Part shown: in pieces, positions 1 through 24,300 of the stretch
Position numbering within the stretch: the stretch's first letter is position 1
Layout of the letters: each line of letters opens with the position of its first letter
NCBI GenBank assembly: GCA_947561715.1
Contig: OX387203.1
Span: 4,402,001-4,466,000 of the forward strand
Length of the DNA stretch: 64,000 nt
From: Ascidia mentula
Taxonomy: Eukaryota; Chordata; Ascidiacea; Phlebobranchia; Ascidiidae
Direction of reading: 5' to 3'
Notes under the pieces: model-generated
The model's input: the letters and a program-made list of their open reading frames with translations, nothing else
What the model was told of the DNA's origin: nothing
The model's database searches: none
Program-made: the position numbers and the translations under genes

Positions 1-1
1 A

Positions 2-184
2 ATTGCACTTTTACCTGGGGGTTCCACTACATCGCAAAAAGTCCCCAAAACTTCACATTCTGTGCAATTGCCTCCTGTGCCTTTACCCACCCCACTTCCA
101 TGTGAGTTAACTACATTTGTTGAAGCTGCAAGTCTGCAGACAACTTCTGTTGCCTGGCAAGAAATACCCAACATAGCATACTAG
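2..184 (+). CDS. C-terminal exon of an unidentified protein (partial)
   Basis: One frame is open from base 2 to a TAG at 182-184, about 60 codons, with no start codon, so it would be the last exon of a gene beginning left of the window. The peptide is rich in Pro, Ser and Thr at first and ends in the residues EIPNIAY. No domain is recognisable; the composition suits a disordered tail. It lies on the strand opposite GOT1B, so the two genes would converge. I do not recognise the family. It could also be chance open sequence, because 60 codons is not long. Confidence 0.35.
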   Translation: MALLPGGSTTSQKVPKTSHSVQLPPVPLPTPLPCELTTFVEAASLQTTSVAWQEIPNIAY

Positions 185-1259
185 TGTGGTGCCTCACTGT
201 GCTATTAATTCTCACTAGCTCGATCGCTTTAATATGAATAAGGAAAAGCGTGTCTTGTGCTTTGATGTATCCTAAGTTCATATTCAACCCATATATACAT
301 AGTATCCAAGTGTTTCCGATTTCTCATGAACAGCGAATTTTTTTGCTGTGTGACCAAACGCACCCAGTGTAATTTTCCGAGCGCGAATCATTTTCATGTG
401 CTACAGGTCATGTATTGGTGTGTGTGTGTGTGTGTGACATTCTTTCTCAAAAAAGATGTTTTTATAAATACAATTACTGTTATTGATTTCGGAGCAGCTG
501 CTGGATAAGTATTTAATATATGTATCCCTGTTACATCAAAATAATAGTATGATGGTACTATAATAGGTAATTTCAAAGCAGAACTTACTCAAACTGTGGC
601 CCTTACTTTGGACTGCACAGATTATTAGTGATATTTTGCAACTTTGGATGGACCAGTATGTTAACAAAAACAAATCTGGGGAAACCATCATCTAGTTCAC
701 AGCACACAATGCACTCCAAAATCCGGCAAAATTTCTGAAATCTATTCAACTTTGGCATCCAACTTCATCCAGCTTATTATTTAGTCCTGACTGATGATAA
801 CTTTGTCACGCTGCCTATAGTACTAAAAACTACAGTATGTCGATACTATCAACAGGAACAAGTTGTCTTAAGACTGACCTCAGGACAGGCCGATTTTGTG
901 ACATAAATACAAGAAGTTTGGTACAGAGCTTTTTCAAAATGCAAGAGAAATGGGTACCACAGGGTAAAGGCAACAATATCCATGTCAACAGCGGTATGAG
1001 GTGAAACTGAATTATCACCTGTGTGTGTACAAAAAAACACAATATTGCACGATGTGTTATTATAAGTAATTGTTCCCATTTGTTGTGGTAATCAAACCAT
1101 GTTCCTTAAAAATTAAATACACCAGTCCATAAAACGGCGCCGCACTCCGTAAAATCCAGGCCAGATAACTAAAATACTGACAAGCACCAAGAAACAGCCA
1201 GGCAACTCAAGCAAAAGGGCATATTTGGCTCGTCAACGAAAACAACATAATTCCTAACT
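185..1259. other. Intergenic / convergent 3' UTR region
   Basis: No convincing coding sequence. A (GT)n microsatellite sits at about 418-437. The stretch between the putative + strand stop at 184 and the GOT1B stop at 1260 probably holds both 3' UTRs. Short open frames here have no coding character that I can see. Confidence 0.5.
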
Positions 1260-2304
1260 CTAAACCATAGGGTGTTGCCCCTCAAGCTTCTCAGCAAACT
1301 GTAAAAAACAAACAAGGATTAGACTTTAACCTGCACTGTGACCCGCATGTGAGTTTACAGACTTGGAGTGTTTGTCTCACGACCCTAATACCTTGTTAAT
1401 AACTGGAATATTGAACAAACTTCCGATGATTGGAATTCGTCTCAGAAAGTTGATAATCACAGGAAAGAAGCCACTAAAACAGTAATAATATTAATTGTAA
1501 TTAAACAACAAAATATAAATAAATAAAAAGTGCATATAACCCTCGAACACTCAAACAGAGCTAATAAAACTGTATATATATTATGAGTTCTCAAGTAACT
1601 TGACACAAAACACCTTGAACACAAGTAACAATTTTCCTGAGAAAATTTCAAGGTTTAAAACAGGAGTACTAGTTTTCTAAATCCCAAATAAAATTGCCAT
1701 GGTATGATTGGTCTGGTCACCATATGTTTCTGCTCTACTTGTTGCCAACTAGTTATATATATATATATATACATACCTAAATAAAAGGAAAAAACCATAG
1801 GCTTCAACAAGCATGCCAATCAATGGGTAGCCAAGCAGAACAATGAAAATCCCAGTAAAGAAAAATCCACTTGACTTCGCTTTATGTTTTTGGAAGAAAA
1901 AATTAAATGTTCGCTGCAGACCGATGATAAAGGAGAGTCCACTGATGAACAACAACTATATAGAGAATAGTGTATCAACATTTTGTATTTAGCTATATTA
2001 CTTTTTATGAATTTCTTACCAATGGAGGCCTGGCCTGTTTACACATAATTATCAGAAATTTTGATAAAATAAGATTGCAAATTTATGTGTATATATAGTA
2101 TTTTTTAGTGTATTTACTAACATTTCCAAACGCTAATAAAACTCTGTCAAAAAGCAAGATCATTCCAAGAAAAAGGAAAAATGCTCCAAATCCTGTCAAC
2201 CCAATTCCAATTTCTAAGAAAATAAAGAAGTGTGTAATGTTCCTGTTTTAAAAAAAACACAGTATAGCGATTGACTTACTTTGGCTATCTGTAACAGATA
2301 ACAT
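1260..2304 (-). CDS. GOT1B: Vesicle transport protein GOT1B (Golgi transport 1 homologue)
   Basis: Five exons on the minus strand: 2280-2304, 2122-2213, 1777-1955, 1392-1473 and 1260-1298. All junctions are GT..AG, and together they encode 138 residues, the same length I recall for human GOT1B. The protein starts MLSVTDSQKIGIGLTGFG and ends EKLEGQHPMV. The family signatures GLQRTFNFFFQKHK, YPLIGMLVEAYGFFLLF and FLRRIPIIGSLFNIP are all present. GOT1 proteins are small four-pass membrane proteins of the early secretory pathway, acting in ER-to-Golgi vesicle transport; the four hydrophobic stretches are visible. WDR74 lies just upstream on the same strand, 253 bases from its stop to this start codon. 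A (TA)n run at about 1752-1771 lies in intron 3 beside its donor site. I am very confident of identity and exon structure. Confidence 0.95.
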
Positions 2305-2397
2305 CTTGAAGTTGGAATGTGTCTGCTCACAAGAATGTCAAAGTTTCTTTGCAGAATGGATATTCAAAAATTCAAATAAAATACAAACATAAACTAC

Positions 2398-2412
2398 CTG
2401 CCTGCAAAAAGT
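2398..2412 (-). other. Candidate splice or trans-splice acceptor before GOT1B
   Basis: On the minus strand a pyrimidine-rich run followed by CAG (cut after base 2402) lies 97 bases before the GOT1B start and about 156 bases after the WDR74 stop. No donor in the intergenic stretch is needed if the site receives a spliced leader, as happens on many ascidian mRNAs. This is inference from position and sequence only; it could also serve an unseen 5' UTR intron. Confidence 0.3.
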
Positions 2413-2557
2413 TTTGGAATGAGATATTCTGTGCCAATCACTAAATGTTAGCGAAAAAATGACAGTTTTGTTTAGGTTTATCCATACATTATTCATGACA
2501 GAAGATTAACACTTTCACAACAAAACAACCATTCCAAATTAATTTTGACAGAGTCGA

Positions 2558-3730
2558 TCAATCACGCTTGTGGCGCTTTTTCTTAGCAAATCCTTTTGCA
2601 TTACTGTTGTCATTAACATCAGTCCCACTGTCACACGAAGAGTCTTCAGAGTCTGAATTATCATCAGAAATCTGATCCATCTTTTCCCAAAAGTCCTCAC
2701 CATCAGCATCATTGTCCTCAATTCTTCGTTTCTTTGCCAAGTCGCCTTCTGAAGTGTCCACATTATTTTCAGCTACTAAAATACAGTTAAGTCTTGATTT
2801 TAAGTAAACTTTGTTCACTGGTTTGGGCTGGTCATCTCTATGGACTCGCAGATAACGATCAAGACCGCAACTAAAAATGTACGGCTGTTCTTTATGGCAT
2901 GCAATATCGCGAATGCTACCAGCAAACCCTTTGAAACATCTTAGCACCTGCTTCATTTTTCTCAAATCAAATGAAGCCATTTCTCCTCTGGTGTTACCAA
3001 CCACCACTTGATTATCATTCCGCTGCAACAATGCAGACGCAGTGAGAGGATATTCAGAGTACTCTGCCTCTATAACGGGCCTACGCTGCCCACTCTTACA
3101 GTCGTATATTCTCACATGATGCGTTCCAGTGGTTGTCAAAACTTTGGATCCTCCTGGTATAAATTGAATGCTTGTCACCCATACAGGTACACGATGCTGG
3201 AGCCAATTCGGTGGGACATTTTTTGCCCTGAATACTGGTTGGGCAGTGGATTCAAGGTCCCACACTTTCAGAAGGTTTTCTTTTCCGCCCGCTGCTATTT
3301 GGTTACTTGTAGCATCATAAACCATAGAAGTTACATTGTCCCCAGCTGGAAATTCATTCTTCACAGTATCATTGCACCATAGTTTAACATTACCAATGGA
3401 AGTGCATGTTAAAAATGAGTTATCTACACAATGCAATGAGACAAGCTTCTCCTTGGTACTATTAAAATCAGGAATGCTCTGTGAGTTTGCAAAGTTTCCC
3501 GTTTCCATGTCAAAGCATTGTACCATACCATTTCTGTGTCCAGTGTATAACATGTCTTTTTTGACACTGTTCCAACACATTGCAGAAACTTCATAGTTTT
3601 TGCCATATTTGTCTTGTTCAAAGTGGTTGGTCGCTACTTTCTTTTGCAGATCCACAGATTTTAAAAGACCGGTTTCAGCCCCAAGCCAGACATTTGCCGA
3701 CTTAGAGATATTATTGTCTTTGACAGACAT
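2558..3730 (-). CDS. WDR74: WD repeat-containing protein 74 (NSA1 homologue)
   Basis: A single uninterrupted 390-codon frame. The N-terminus (NVWLGAETGLLKSVDLQ) and internal blocks such as GGKENLLKVWDLES, QPVFRAKNVPPNWL, GQRRPVIEAEYSEYPLTA and SCGLDRYLRVHR match the WDR74/Nsa1 family closely. It forms a seven-bladed WD40 propeller. WDR74 is a nucleolar factor of 60S ribosomal subunit maturation that works with the AAA ATPase NVL and is linked to the MTR4 exosome helicase. After the propeller (about residue 320 on) comes an acidic Asp/Glu/Ser stretch, then a basic end (AKKKRHKRD), a likely nucleolar/nuclear localisation signal. The first in-frame ATG is used; an AG four bases before it could receive a spliced leader. 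The lack of introns is unusual beside multi-exon neighbours. Confidence 0.95.
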   Translation of the reverse strand: MSVKDNNISKSANVWLGAETGLLKSVDLQKKVATNHFEQDKYGKNYEVSAMCWNSVKKDMLYTGHRNGMVQCFDMETGNFANSQSIPDFNSTKEKLVSLHCVDNSFLTCTSIGNVKLWCNDTVKNEFPAGDNVTSMVYDATSNQIAAGGKENLLKVWDLESTAQPVFRAKNVPPNWLQHRVPVWVTSIQFIPGGSKVLTTTGTHHVRIYDCKSGQRRPVIEAEYSEYPLTASALLQRNDNQVVVGNTRGEMASFDLRKMKQVLRCFKGFAGSIRDIACHKEQPYIFSCGLDRYLRVHRDDQPKPVNKVYLKSRLNCILVAENNVDTSEGDLAKKRRIEDNDADGEDFWEKMDQISDDNSDSEDSSCDSGTDVNDNSNAKGFAKKKRHKRD

Positions 3731-4239
3731 TGGTCTAACTTTAGCAACAGTATAAATGTCTTAATTTGATTGGCTGTGCTTACATTCAAAAGAAAAATAC
3801 AGCGTTCATGTTACAAAGACAAGCATCACGAAAAACACCAATAAGCCTAATGATATATTAACTTACTTACATCCTTACATGCAGCAAAAACAGTGTATTT
3901 TAGCTGAAGATGCACAAAACACATCGCAATGTACGTTATTCGCTGTACTTCGCCTTCCTGTTCACCAGCAACAACTGCAGCTCCCAACGACGACCGAACC
4001 AAATTGAGGCTGAGTGAGTCGTCTTGACTGCGAAAACATCCAATGTGTTTCTTGTGACGTAGGTCTTATTACAACGGACAATTCAACCTTATTTCTACGA
4101 AAAAGCAATGCATAAATTCTACATAACGTCAGTCCTCACATGAAAAAATGCAGACATAAGAAATAAATCAATATAAAATAAATAGTAGAGTATCATAAAA
4201 GGGTCCATAATAGTTGTATTAGTATCGGCATATTATAAT
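3731..4239. other. Upstream region of WDR74
   Basis: About 500 bases without a clear gene. On the minus strand, roughly 3909-4069 is open and ends at a good donor (GAT|GTAAGTAAG near 3870), ending in the peptide FVHLQLKYTVFAACKD. This could be a 5' exon of WDR74 or of another transcript, but it has no matching acceptor in an obvious coding frame. It is most simply promoter and 5' UTR. Confidence 0.35.
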
Positions 4240-4620
4240 AAAACAGGCCTGTAACAACTGGGAATGGGTATTTTTGGGTAATCGACCGATTCCGAATATT
4301 GACGGCGAAATATGCACGAATATTCAATTATACGAAAGAAACAAGTGGCCAACTTAGATCATAAATAACGACATTAGATTATAATTGTTTCACTGTATCG
4401 AAAGTACAAACGGTGTGTGTTTTATTTTTTGCAATCATAACTTATGTGAAATTTATAATGTCTATAAATATTCGGATTCGGTCCAGAATCCACCGAATAT
4501 TGGCTGCAAGCATTCGGATACGACCGAATCTTTTCTGTGTTGGTACATCGCCATTATTGATATTCCTTTGCAACCCGCAGCAAGAGACTCCATAATATTC
4601 TGCTATAGACGCTAGGATAT
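4240..4620. repeat. Degenerate interspersed repeat with CGAATATTCGG-type motifs, copy 1
   Basis: Contains several imperfect palindromic motifs of the type ATTCGGATTCGGTC and GACCGAATC, plus a run reading tacaaacggtgtgtg and the phrase ATTGGCTGCA. The same words in the same order recur at 21170-21470 and, in part, near 30500-30660. Subterminal motifs of this kind are common in hAT-type DNA transposons, so this is probably a decayed non-autonomous copy. Ends are not clear. Confidence 0.5.
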
Positions 4621-7136
4621 TTTACGAGTCCTTGGAAAAGTTTTTGAATGAACGCATCTGTGTTAGAAAGAATTGTCTTTTCTGTTGAGCTGTAAAACTG
4701 TAACTGAAAAAGCGAACTTTTATGGCGGTTTTACCTTATTCCCCTCATAGCCAATGTTGGGTGTCGTTGGGTGTTTAAACACATATCCTCAGTAGTGTTA
4801 GCAATGTAGATTCGCTAAAACTGTGGACATGGTCCATGACAATGCATATTAATAACCTTCACGAAAACAAAATGCGTAGCCTAAATGTTAAATATTCGCA
4901 ATCTTTTTACATGTTTCTAAATCTCGTTCCAATCTCTGCATTGTGTAAATTTTTTTTTTGTTAAACAAATTTGTGTCTGATAAAAAATAATAGTCGACGC
5001 GTCGTATTGGTCGCATGGTAAAAAAAATGGCGTATAAAGCTAAAAAAACGATTTTCAAAAATAATGAAATTAGGCGCCATTTTTTGTTTGTACGACATGA
5101 CGCAACCATATGAAGAGAACGTGCTTTCATGGAGGCTTATTATAACCGTACTAATTGTGGTAGGCGAGGCCTTTATTTTACTTATACAACATGGCCTTAT
5201 ACCTACAACATGCCTTTTATTTTGTAGGCATCCATAACAGAGTTATGAAAACATGTGTGACTCAATCATGACCAGTTTGATAGTATTATTCAGTATGACA
5301 AAATAGCCAATTTATTGCGGATCTAACCATTACATCAGTCACGATGCCTAATGCACGCCCTCGTGCAATTGTAGCTTGTAAATAAAATCATTTTTATTGT
5401 TTAGGAATCATTCCTACGCACACAGACAACAAACATAGAAAGTAACAACTGTATATGCTGGTGAAGGGTCGCCATGGGCGACGAGCCGACATCATGTTGG
5501 CAGCAGATCCCGACACCGATGGTCTTGGAGCGAAGTTCGGTCTGAGACCAAAAGAGATCTGGGACCGAACACCGTGATCTGGGAGATCACATTGGATCTG
5601 TCGGACCGAAAATGATGATCTGTTTGTTTGTGGAAAGAGTTGCAAATATATAGGGATACATCAAAGACGAAGCAGATTGGTGCGATTACGCGACAAAGAA
5701 GACTTAGAAGAAGTAGCGCAAGTTGAAAGACGTAAAGCAAGGGAGATAACCAGCGATGGCGTCACAAAGTCTGGATGTAAATGTAAAAGTGTGGAAAGCG
5801 GTTTAAAAAAAATCAAGTTTAAACAAAATATGGAGAATGACAAGCCGAATTCCCTACACTGGAGACTGCGTTGATAAAACCATGGTTATCTAGTCAGGTG
5901 CTCATGTGAAAGTGATTTCCTTTTAGAGAATCACCGTCTGCCGCAGGATCACAGCCAGCAATTTTCTTGAAAGATTTGGTAACACAAAGTAAAGTGTACG
6001 CTTTCAGCTCACAAAAATAAATAATTGTGCCTGCATGATCCTCTATCGAATGTGACCATGTGGTACCGTTTAGCTGCATTTGAATGTCGACAAAATAACT
6101 ACTTATGCACTGTTACCGCAAAGTTAATCCCTATCGTGCGTGGTATCGTTGCGTTGAAAAATAGGTATTTGCTTGGAAATTTCACTTTTTTAATGCTATT
6201 CCACTTTTTGAAGCATTGTCTTTAAACAGAAAGAGGATAGAAATGTTGTGAACCTTTATGAAATGTATATTTGCATTGCCTTCTCTTTACCAACAGAAGT
6301 AGCCAACTTCCCGGAAATTTAACCTTAATGCCCCGGATTAAGGTAGCAGTTAACCGAAGTGCACAGGTGGGTTTCTTGTTTTGTTGTATAGCCTATGTTG
6401 TATTTTTATATAAAACTAGGCTTTTTCATTATAGAAGTTGCGTAATTGTATGTTATTTCAACTTTATTTTGGTATTAGGAACATTGTCGTATTTTTTTAA
6501 GTCACTGTATGAGTTTAGACTTCGGTAGTAATCGTTTGCCTCTATCATTTTGTAATTGTTTTCTGCTAGAGTCGGAATCCAGAAATATGAATTTATTTTC
6601 TGAATACTTGATGCTATTAACTTTACCTGTCTTTTGTGCAACGTAACTAGCTGTTGTTGTCAGTATGGTGCTTCGTGCTTATCAGAATCCTGGTATAATT
6701 TTTATAAGCTACTCCTGTCCTGTACTCCATATATATTATTAATTTAAATTCAGATAAGCAGCTGTTCAACAAATGGTTCAGCGGTTTTCAAAATTTTTAA
6801 ATGAGTTTGACTGCAACGCTATGCAAGATAAAGGCCACATGAAAAATGTGAATTATTTTAATATTAAGTAAGCTCTAAGCTACAGACTATGCCATGCACA
6901 CTATTTCAACCTATCAGGTCTCATCAGTGCAGTTGGTGATGAGCTTGGTCTTGGTAGGTCAGCCTCTGTCTGCACTTTACTGATTATTTAACTTATTTGC
7001 TTATGTAAATGTTGTTTTGTGTTTTTTTAAAGAGTCCTTATTCACATATACATTGTCTTTAGGCATCCAGTTCTGTTGCTATGCTAGTGGATCTGTGGTG
7101 TCTAGGAAACCCGGTGTAAACCTCAATCTTCTAATC
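4621..7136. other. Intergenic region before the SHARK gene
   Basis: About 2.5 kb without a confirmed gene. Near 6332-6370 a short open segment (MPRIKVAVNRSAQ) ends at a possible donor, but no downstream exon keeps it open. Segments 6773-6867 and 6928-6953 have plausible splice sites and, joined to 7063, read in frame into the SHARK coding sequence, adding 65 residues; they may be 5' UTR exons or a true N-terminal extension. The rest is AT-rich with no feature I can support. Confidence 0.35.
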
Positions 7137-19959
<12,823 letters not shown>

Positions 19960-21169
19960 GATAGACAGTTCCAACGTCTGCCAAGTCTTATTCTTTCACT
20001 TCTGTGTGTACTGTAGAAGAATACTTGCGTGGGTATACAGGTGCGCTTATGGAATTTTAGCCCGGCGCAACAAAACATTGTGCTCCCAACGCCTTGCTAT
20101 CATTCCTGAAACCGTGCAGTTATACCTGTTTTGTGGGTTTATGTTAAAAGTTGCTGACGTTTTTGTGTTTTAGCTTATAATCGTTTGTCGTGATGCAAAG
20201 TAGCTGCTGCCTGTCTATTTTATGGACCATTCAAAAACACAGACACCATTCCAGCCAAGAAATATCCGATCCAGACAACTAAAACCATTAGAACAATCAG
20301 ACCATAGAAATCAAGCAATAAAATCCATCAAAAATCACTGAAACACCCGCGCCTTTCGTTTTTTTGTAAAGGCACCATCTGACTTGTTTCAGTCCAAAGC
20401 AGAGCAAATTTTTGCCCCCAACTTCTCGTCAACATATATTTGCTTGCAGCTGTTTGTGCATTTTTGCTTCGTCATCTTTTCGTTGTGCTTTCCCTTTGTC
20501 GTGGCCTTCATAGTATGTAAATCAGTGCGAATCATGCTCTTAGGTTGCCATGGTCCAAATTTAGGAAGCTTTTATGTCGTCTAAGACTCAATCACACTCA
20601 AGGCTACCCGAGATCATTTTTTCACGAAAAATGTTGTGTGCGTTTTAGCCGCACGTCGTCATCACCTTGCCGTTATTAGCGCTGTAACATAACCAGTTCT
20701 TGTCATTCGAAGTTCAACTCCCAATTCGCCAACAATGGTTTCGGACGGCAAATGCGTTTCTATGACAACCAAACTACCAATGAGGGACTTTTTCTACCTA
20801 CCCGTCAATTTGTCAGAACACGCAAACGCCTAAAAATCAAAGTATTTTTTTGTATAAACGACATACTATGTCCCCCTAAAGATCCTGTCGCCCCCAACCC
20901 GTCTGAATCAAATTTAATCCTGTCTCTTCAAACCAGTTTCAGTCATCCCCGAAATACTACGTCATCTCCACTGTTCCTGCACTGTATTGAATGCTTGTGT
21001 GAATATCTGGTCGCCTTATTCTGTCGCACTCAGCTTAAATCATTTTATTCGGAGTGTGTTTTAACTTAGTAACCTATACACGCCGTGTGCCTTATTATTT
21101 CCCCTTGCCAGTGCAAGACATGCAAGTTCGAATTCATGCACTTTGCGCTCGCGGCGCCAGTGTTTCAAA
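19960..21169. other. SHARK 3' UTR and intergenic DNA
   Basis: After the SHARK stop, AATAAA at 20317-20322 is the likely polyadenylation signal, giving a 3' UTR of roughly 370 bases. From there to 21169 I see no coding sequence with splice signals or recognisable protein similarity. Confidence 0.5.
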
Positions 21170-21470
21170 CAGGGATGTGTCGAACCGAATCCAAATATTC
21201 GGATTCGGCCGAACACAGCAGCGTATATTGTGATATTTCGGTCCATTTGGAATATGGACACCAAAACAGAATCACCAATGAACCCTTCAGTGTACTTGAA
21301 TCAAATTGAACCAACTTATTGCATTATGCCGCTACAGCGAAAGTATAAACGGTGTGTGCGATATACTAAGACCAATATGACGTCATCAGATATTCCGATT
21401 CGGTAGAACATTGGCTGCAGATTTTCGAAATGGGTTGAATTCGAACGTTTAATGTATTGGCACTTCCCTG
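21170..21470. repeat. Degenerate interspersed repeat, copy 2
   Basis: Shares ordered words with 4240-4620: TATTCGGATTCGG, then a run reading tataaacggtgtgtg, then ATTCGGTAGAACATTGGCTGCAG. It is also interrupted by unrelated bases. It is probably a decayed non-autonomous DNA transposon. Confidence 0.5.
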
Positions 21471-22019
21471 GTTTTGATTGGCCGCAATTGACCGCATCTT
21501 GCTAAATGACGTTGTTTTATTGGCAGCATATCGGTTAACGCCACATTTGCAAGCCTCGTATAATTGTAACTGCGGATTTTCAACCAGTTGTTGTGCATGG
21601 GGCTTACTGGTCATTTTTCTCGCAATATGTCCGCTATTTTTTGTGGTCTTGAACCTTCAACTTGCAGCTTAGTATAATATATTCCAAGCTCCTGGTTGTT
21701 ACTTAATTTTATTGATTTATTGCACTTTCGTAAGGTTAATAACAGTTTACCCAAGAAAATGAAACCCGTACTTTTAAAGTTTTTTTCTTTTAAAGCCGCG
21801 GTTGTAAGCAACGCTGTGTGTACAAATAACAGCTCATAATCCGACAAACTTATGACTTTTCTCGCCAATGCTCGCTCCTTTTGAATAAAAACATTCCATT
21901 TTATCCATTTACCCCCAGATTGCAATCCTGCTGCCCTTTCTGTAATTTCTATGATTCAAAGTTTCGTGTATTTCGAAAAAAATCTCTCGTTTATTTGTGT
22001 TTGATTTTCTTTAATCTAC

Positions 22020-22135
22020 ACCGAGATTCAAACCCATGTTATCCTGGGCAAGAATCCCATCTGTTCGCGCGTGATCAGAAGGACTTCTCCGCAGCGCCAT
22101 TGTGTGGTATCTTACCCGTGTTTTAATCGCCACGA
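22020..22135 (-). repeat. tRNA-derived SINE-like fragment
   Basis: The minus strand carries a B-box-like GGTTTGAATCTC preceded by the phrase CCCAGGATAACAT. This layout is shared with the clearer copies at 26795-26920 and 27095-27320. It appears truncated. Confidence 0.35.
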
Positions 22136-22739
22136 GAGGTCCTCGTTTTAATTTTCCAAACATTTTGCTGCTTTTCATGACAATCGCTTCGTCATAGCGC
22201 TCTGCTGATTTTCGTGACGATTATGTCAAGCAACGATGGTAAAAATGCGTTGAAAACGAAAATCGCACATTTGCCTCATTACCTTTCTGCAATAATTACA
22301 TCACCATGGTAACGGAACGAATCATTGCAACAACAATTATGTTGTGGTCCATTTTACTTCTTATATCCTACAGTTTAACACAGCCTTACGTGCATTTATG
22401 CCTGTTTCAAGACGTTTGTATTATTTCTTTGCCGCTGAAGTACCGTTTTCTTCATATTTACGCTCTCTATATCTATTCAAGTACTCTCCGCCTTTTTGCC
22501 CGTAACCGTCCAACCCTTAATATATAAATATATATATATCATTGTGCTTCGCTGTTTAGTGTCAAACCAGAAATTTTGGTTGCAGCAGAAACGTTCCGTA
22601 GATCTATATCAGATGATTTCGATGTTCATGTTACCATAGAAAACGACAGTTGTATACGTGTAGAATGTTGAATGATATTTGCAAGTTTGTGGAGTCACGA
22701 AAAATTTAGTCGCTCTTAACTAGAGCAACATAGTAGAAG

Positions 22740-23280
22740 TTATGACGTCACGAATATCCGGATTTAACCGATTACCGGAGAGCTAGTATTCGGATACCGA
22801 ATAAATTTGAACAGTCAGTTAACGAAAGAGCGATGCTTTTGTTAACTCTCACTCCACGCAAAAAATATGTCTGACACGCTTAACGGTAGCTTTCTTATCT
22901 GAATTAGAGATTTTGTTCTGTATAACAAATAATTTAAACACATCAAATCTGTTTTATTCCTCCTCATTATTTGCATCAATGCGAACCTCTGAACATTTTG
23001 GCATGAAGTTAGGAACGATGGTTGTCAATTTAAGTCGAATTTAGGTCTCTGGTTGGAGTTCGTTGCGGTAGAAATGTTAACTAATAATGCTTTAGTAAGT
23101 TTAGTTGAAAACAATTCCGTTTAACACGAGGTGATCAGGGACTCACGAAAGCCTTCACGGACTCATATGAGTATTTTATTCTCCGCTTCCAGATTCACCG
23201 TTGCAGACACCATTGCATTCAGCTTCAACCTTCGCGATCGAGTACGACAGAAAACTGCACAGTGTCCGATGGGATCTAAT
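22740..23280. repeat. Long interspersed repeat, copy A (pairs with 30590-31180)
   Basis: Begins with ATCCGG/ATTCGG motifs. It then shares long stretches with 30590-31180, including GGTAGCTTTCTTATCT, ACATCAAATCTGTTTTA, ACATTTTGGCATGAAGTTAG and CTTCCAGATTCACCG, in the same order and orientation. It is therefore a dispersed repeat of at least 500 bp. No protein is recognised in it. Confidence 0.65.
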
Positions 23281-23298
23281 GTAATCCCTTAACCCATC

Positions 23299-23437
23299 CA
23301 CTGTTTCTTAACCTTTTTTTGGATCACGAACCCCTGAAACATTCTTTTCGAAATAATTGTATTTCGTTCCATGGACCACTTAATGCATCTTCTCGGACCC
23401 CGTGAGGATTGATGGACCCCAGGTGTAAGAACCCCTG
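23299..23437. mobile_element. Short hAT-type MITE
   Basis: The left end CACTGTTTCTTAACCTTTTT and the right end GGTGTAAGAACCCCTG form an inverted pair of the CAGTGGTTCTTAACC hAT terminus type, about 139 bp apart. It contains the typical phrase GATCACGAACCCC near the left end and GGACCCC near the right. No clean 8-bp target duplication was found, so the copy is probably old. Confidence 0.55.
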
Positions 23438-24300
23438 CCTTAATCGGTCCATATCCGCCGGAATGTGCCGGTTAGTGCGGGGATATATAGTAAAACCACC
23501 CTGCCGCAAGTTGGTGCAGGCTCATTAGGTGCTCCCTTCGGAACGAACTGTAAATAGGTTGGTGAAATTCCAAAATAGCGTTAAGTTGTACGATGAATTT
23601 TCGTTAAGAGGACGATATGAAATAAACATGATGGTGTATAGACTATTTGAAAACATATTCTTTGGAAAAAAATCAAGAAACGTACAGATCGAACTTCAGA
23701 AAAAGTAATTAACATTTTTTTCGCCTCATGATGTATGGTGGCAGTATAACAACATGCGAAACAACCAGATAATGTGGACTGGCTTTTGGTCAGGCGACCC
23801 AACTTGAATTGTTACAAATTAAAAAGGACAGGCGATTCGCAAGCACGAACTCTGTCGTTTATCCAAAATGAAGTGCTTAATTGTTTTCTGTAAATATATT
23901 TTTATATTTTTGTGGCACTTTGTCCGTTTTATCTGACAGGCATTAACTATCAACCGAAAAGCCTTGTTTTAAAAGAGCGGTCACTAAAAGCTAAATTCCT
24001 GGAAAATTGTATTTGGATTCCTACCTAATACCCCTATTTACCGTGTGTGCAAAAATTTATGTCGTGAATAGCAAACATTATATGACAAATATAGAACCAG
24101 GTTTTAATCATCTCTTCATTCCCAATGGTTGACATACAGAACTCAATGCCCAAGTGCCTAAAAATCCTTTCTCTTCAGCTTTTTTCGCTAATAAATGGTT
24201 TATTCTATGCCTATGACATAACAGATTATGTAGTGTTTACCAATCAAAATCTTGTAGCGTGGAAAGCATCTCGTTTGGCATTTTAAACAAACATAAAATC
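23438..24300. other. Intergenic DNA and intelectin 3' region
   Basis: No coding sequence seen. On the minus strand AATAAA at 24199-24204, about 100 bases past the intelectin stop, is the likely polyadenylation signal of that gene. Confidence 0.5.

Noticed and set aside
5500..5880. Both-strand open frames around 5500-5880 as a gene
   Set aside because: Frames overlap on opposite strands, start at non-ATG codons and show only low-complexity charged sequence with no splice partners.
6332..6370. Mini-exon MPRIKVAVNRSAQ as SHARK exon 1
   Set aside because: Joining it to the next plausible acceptors (6754 or nearby) runs into stops within about 20 codons.
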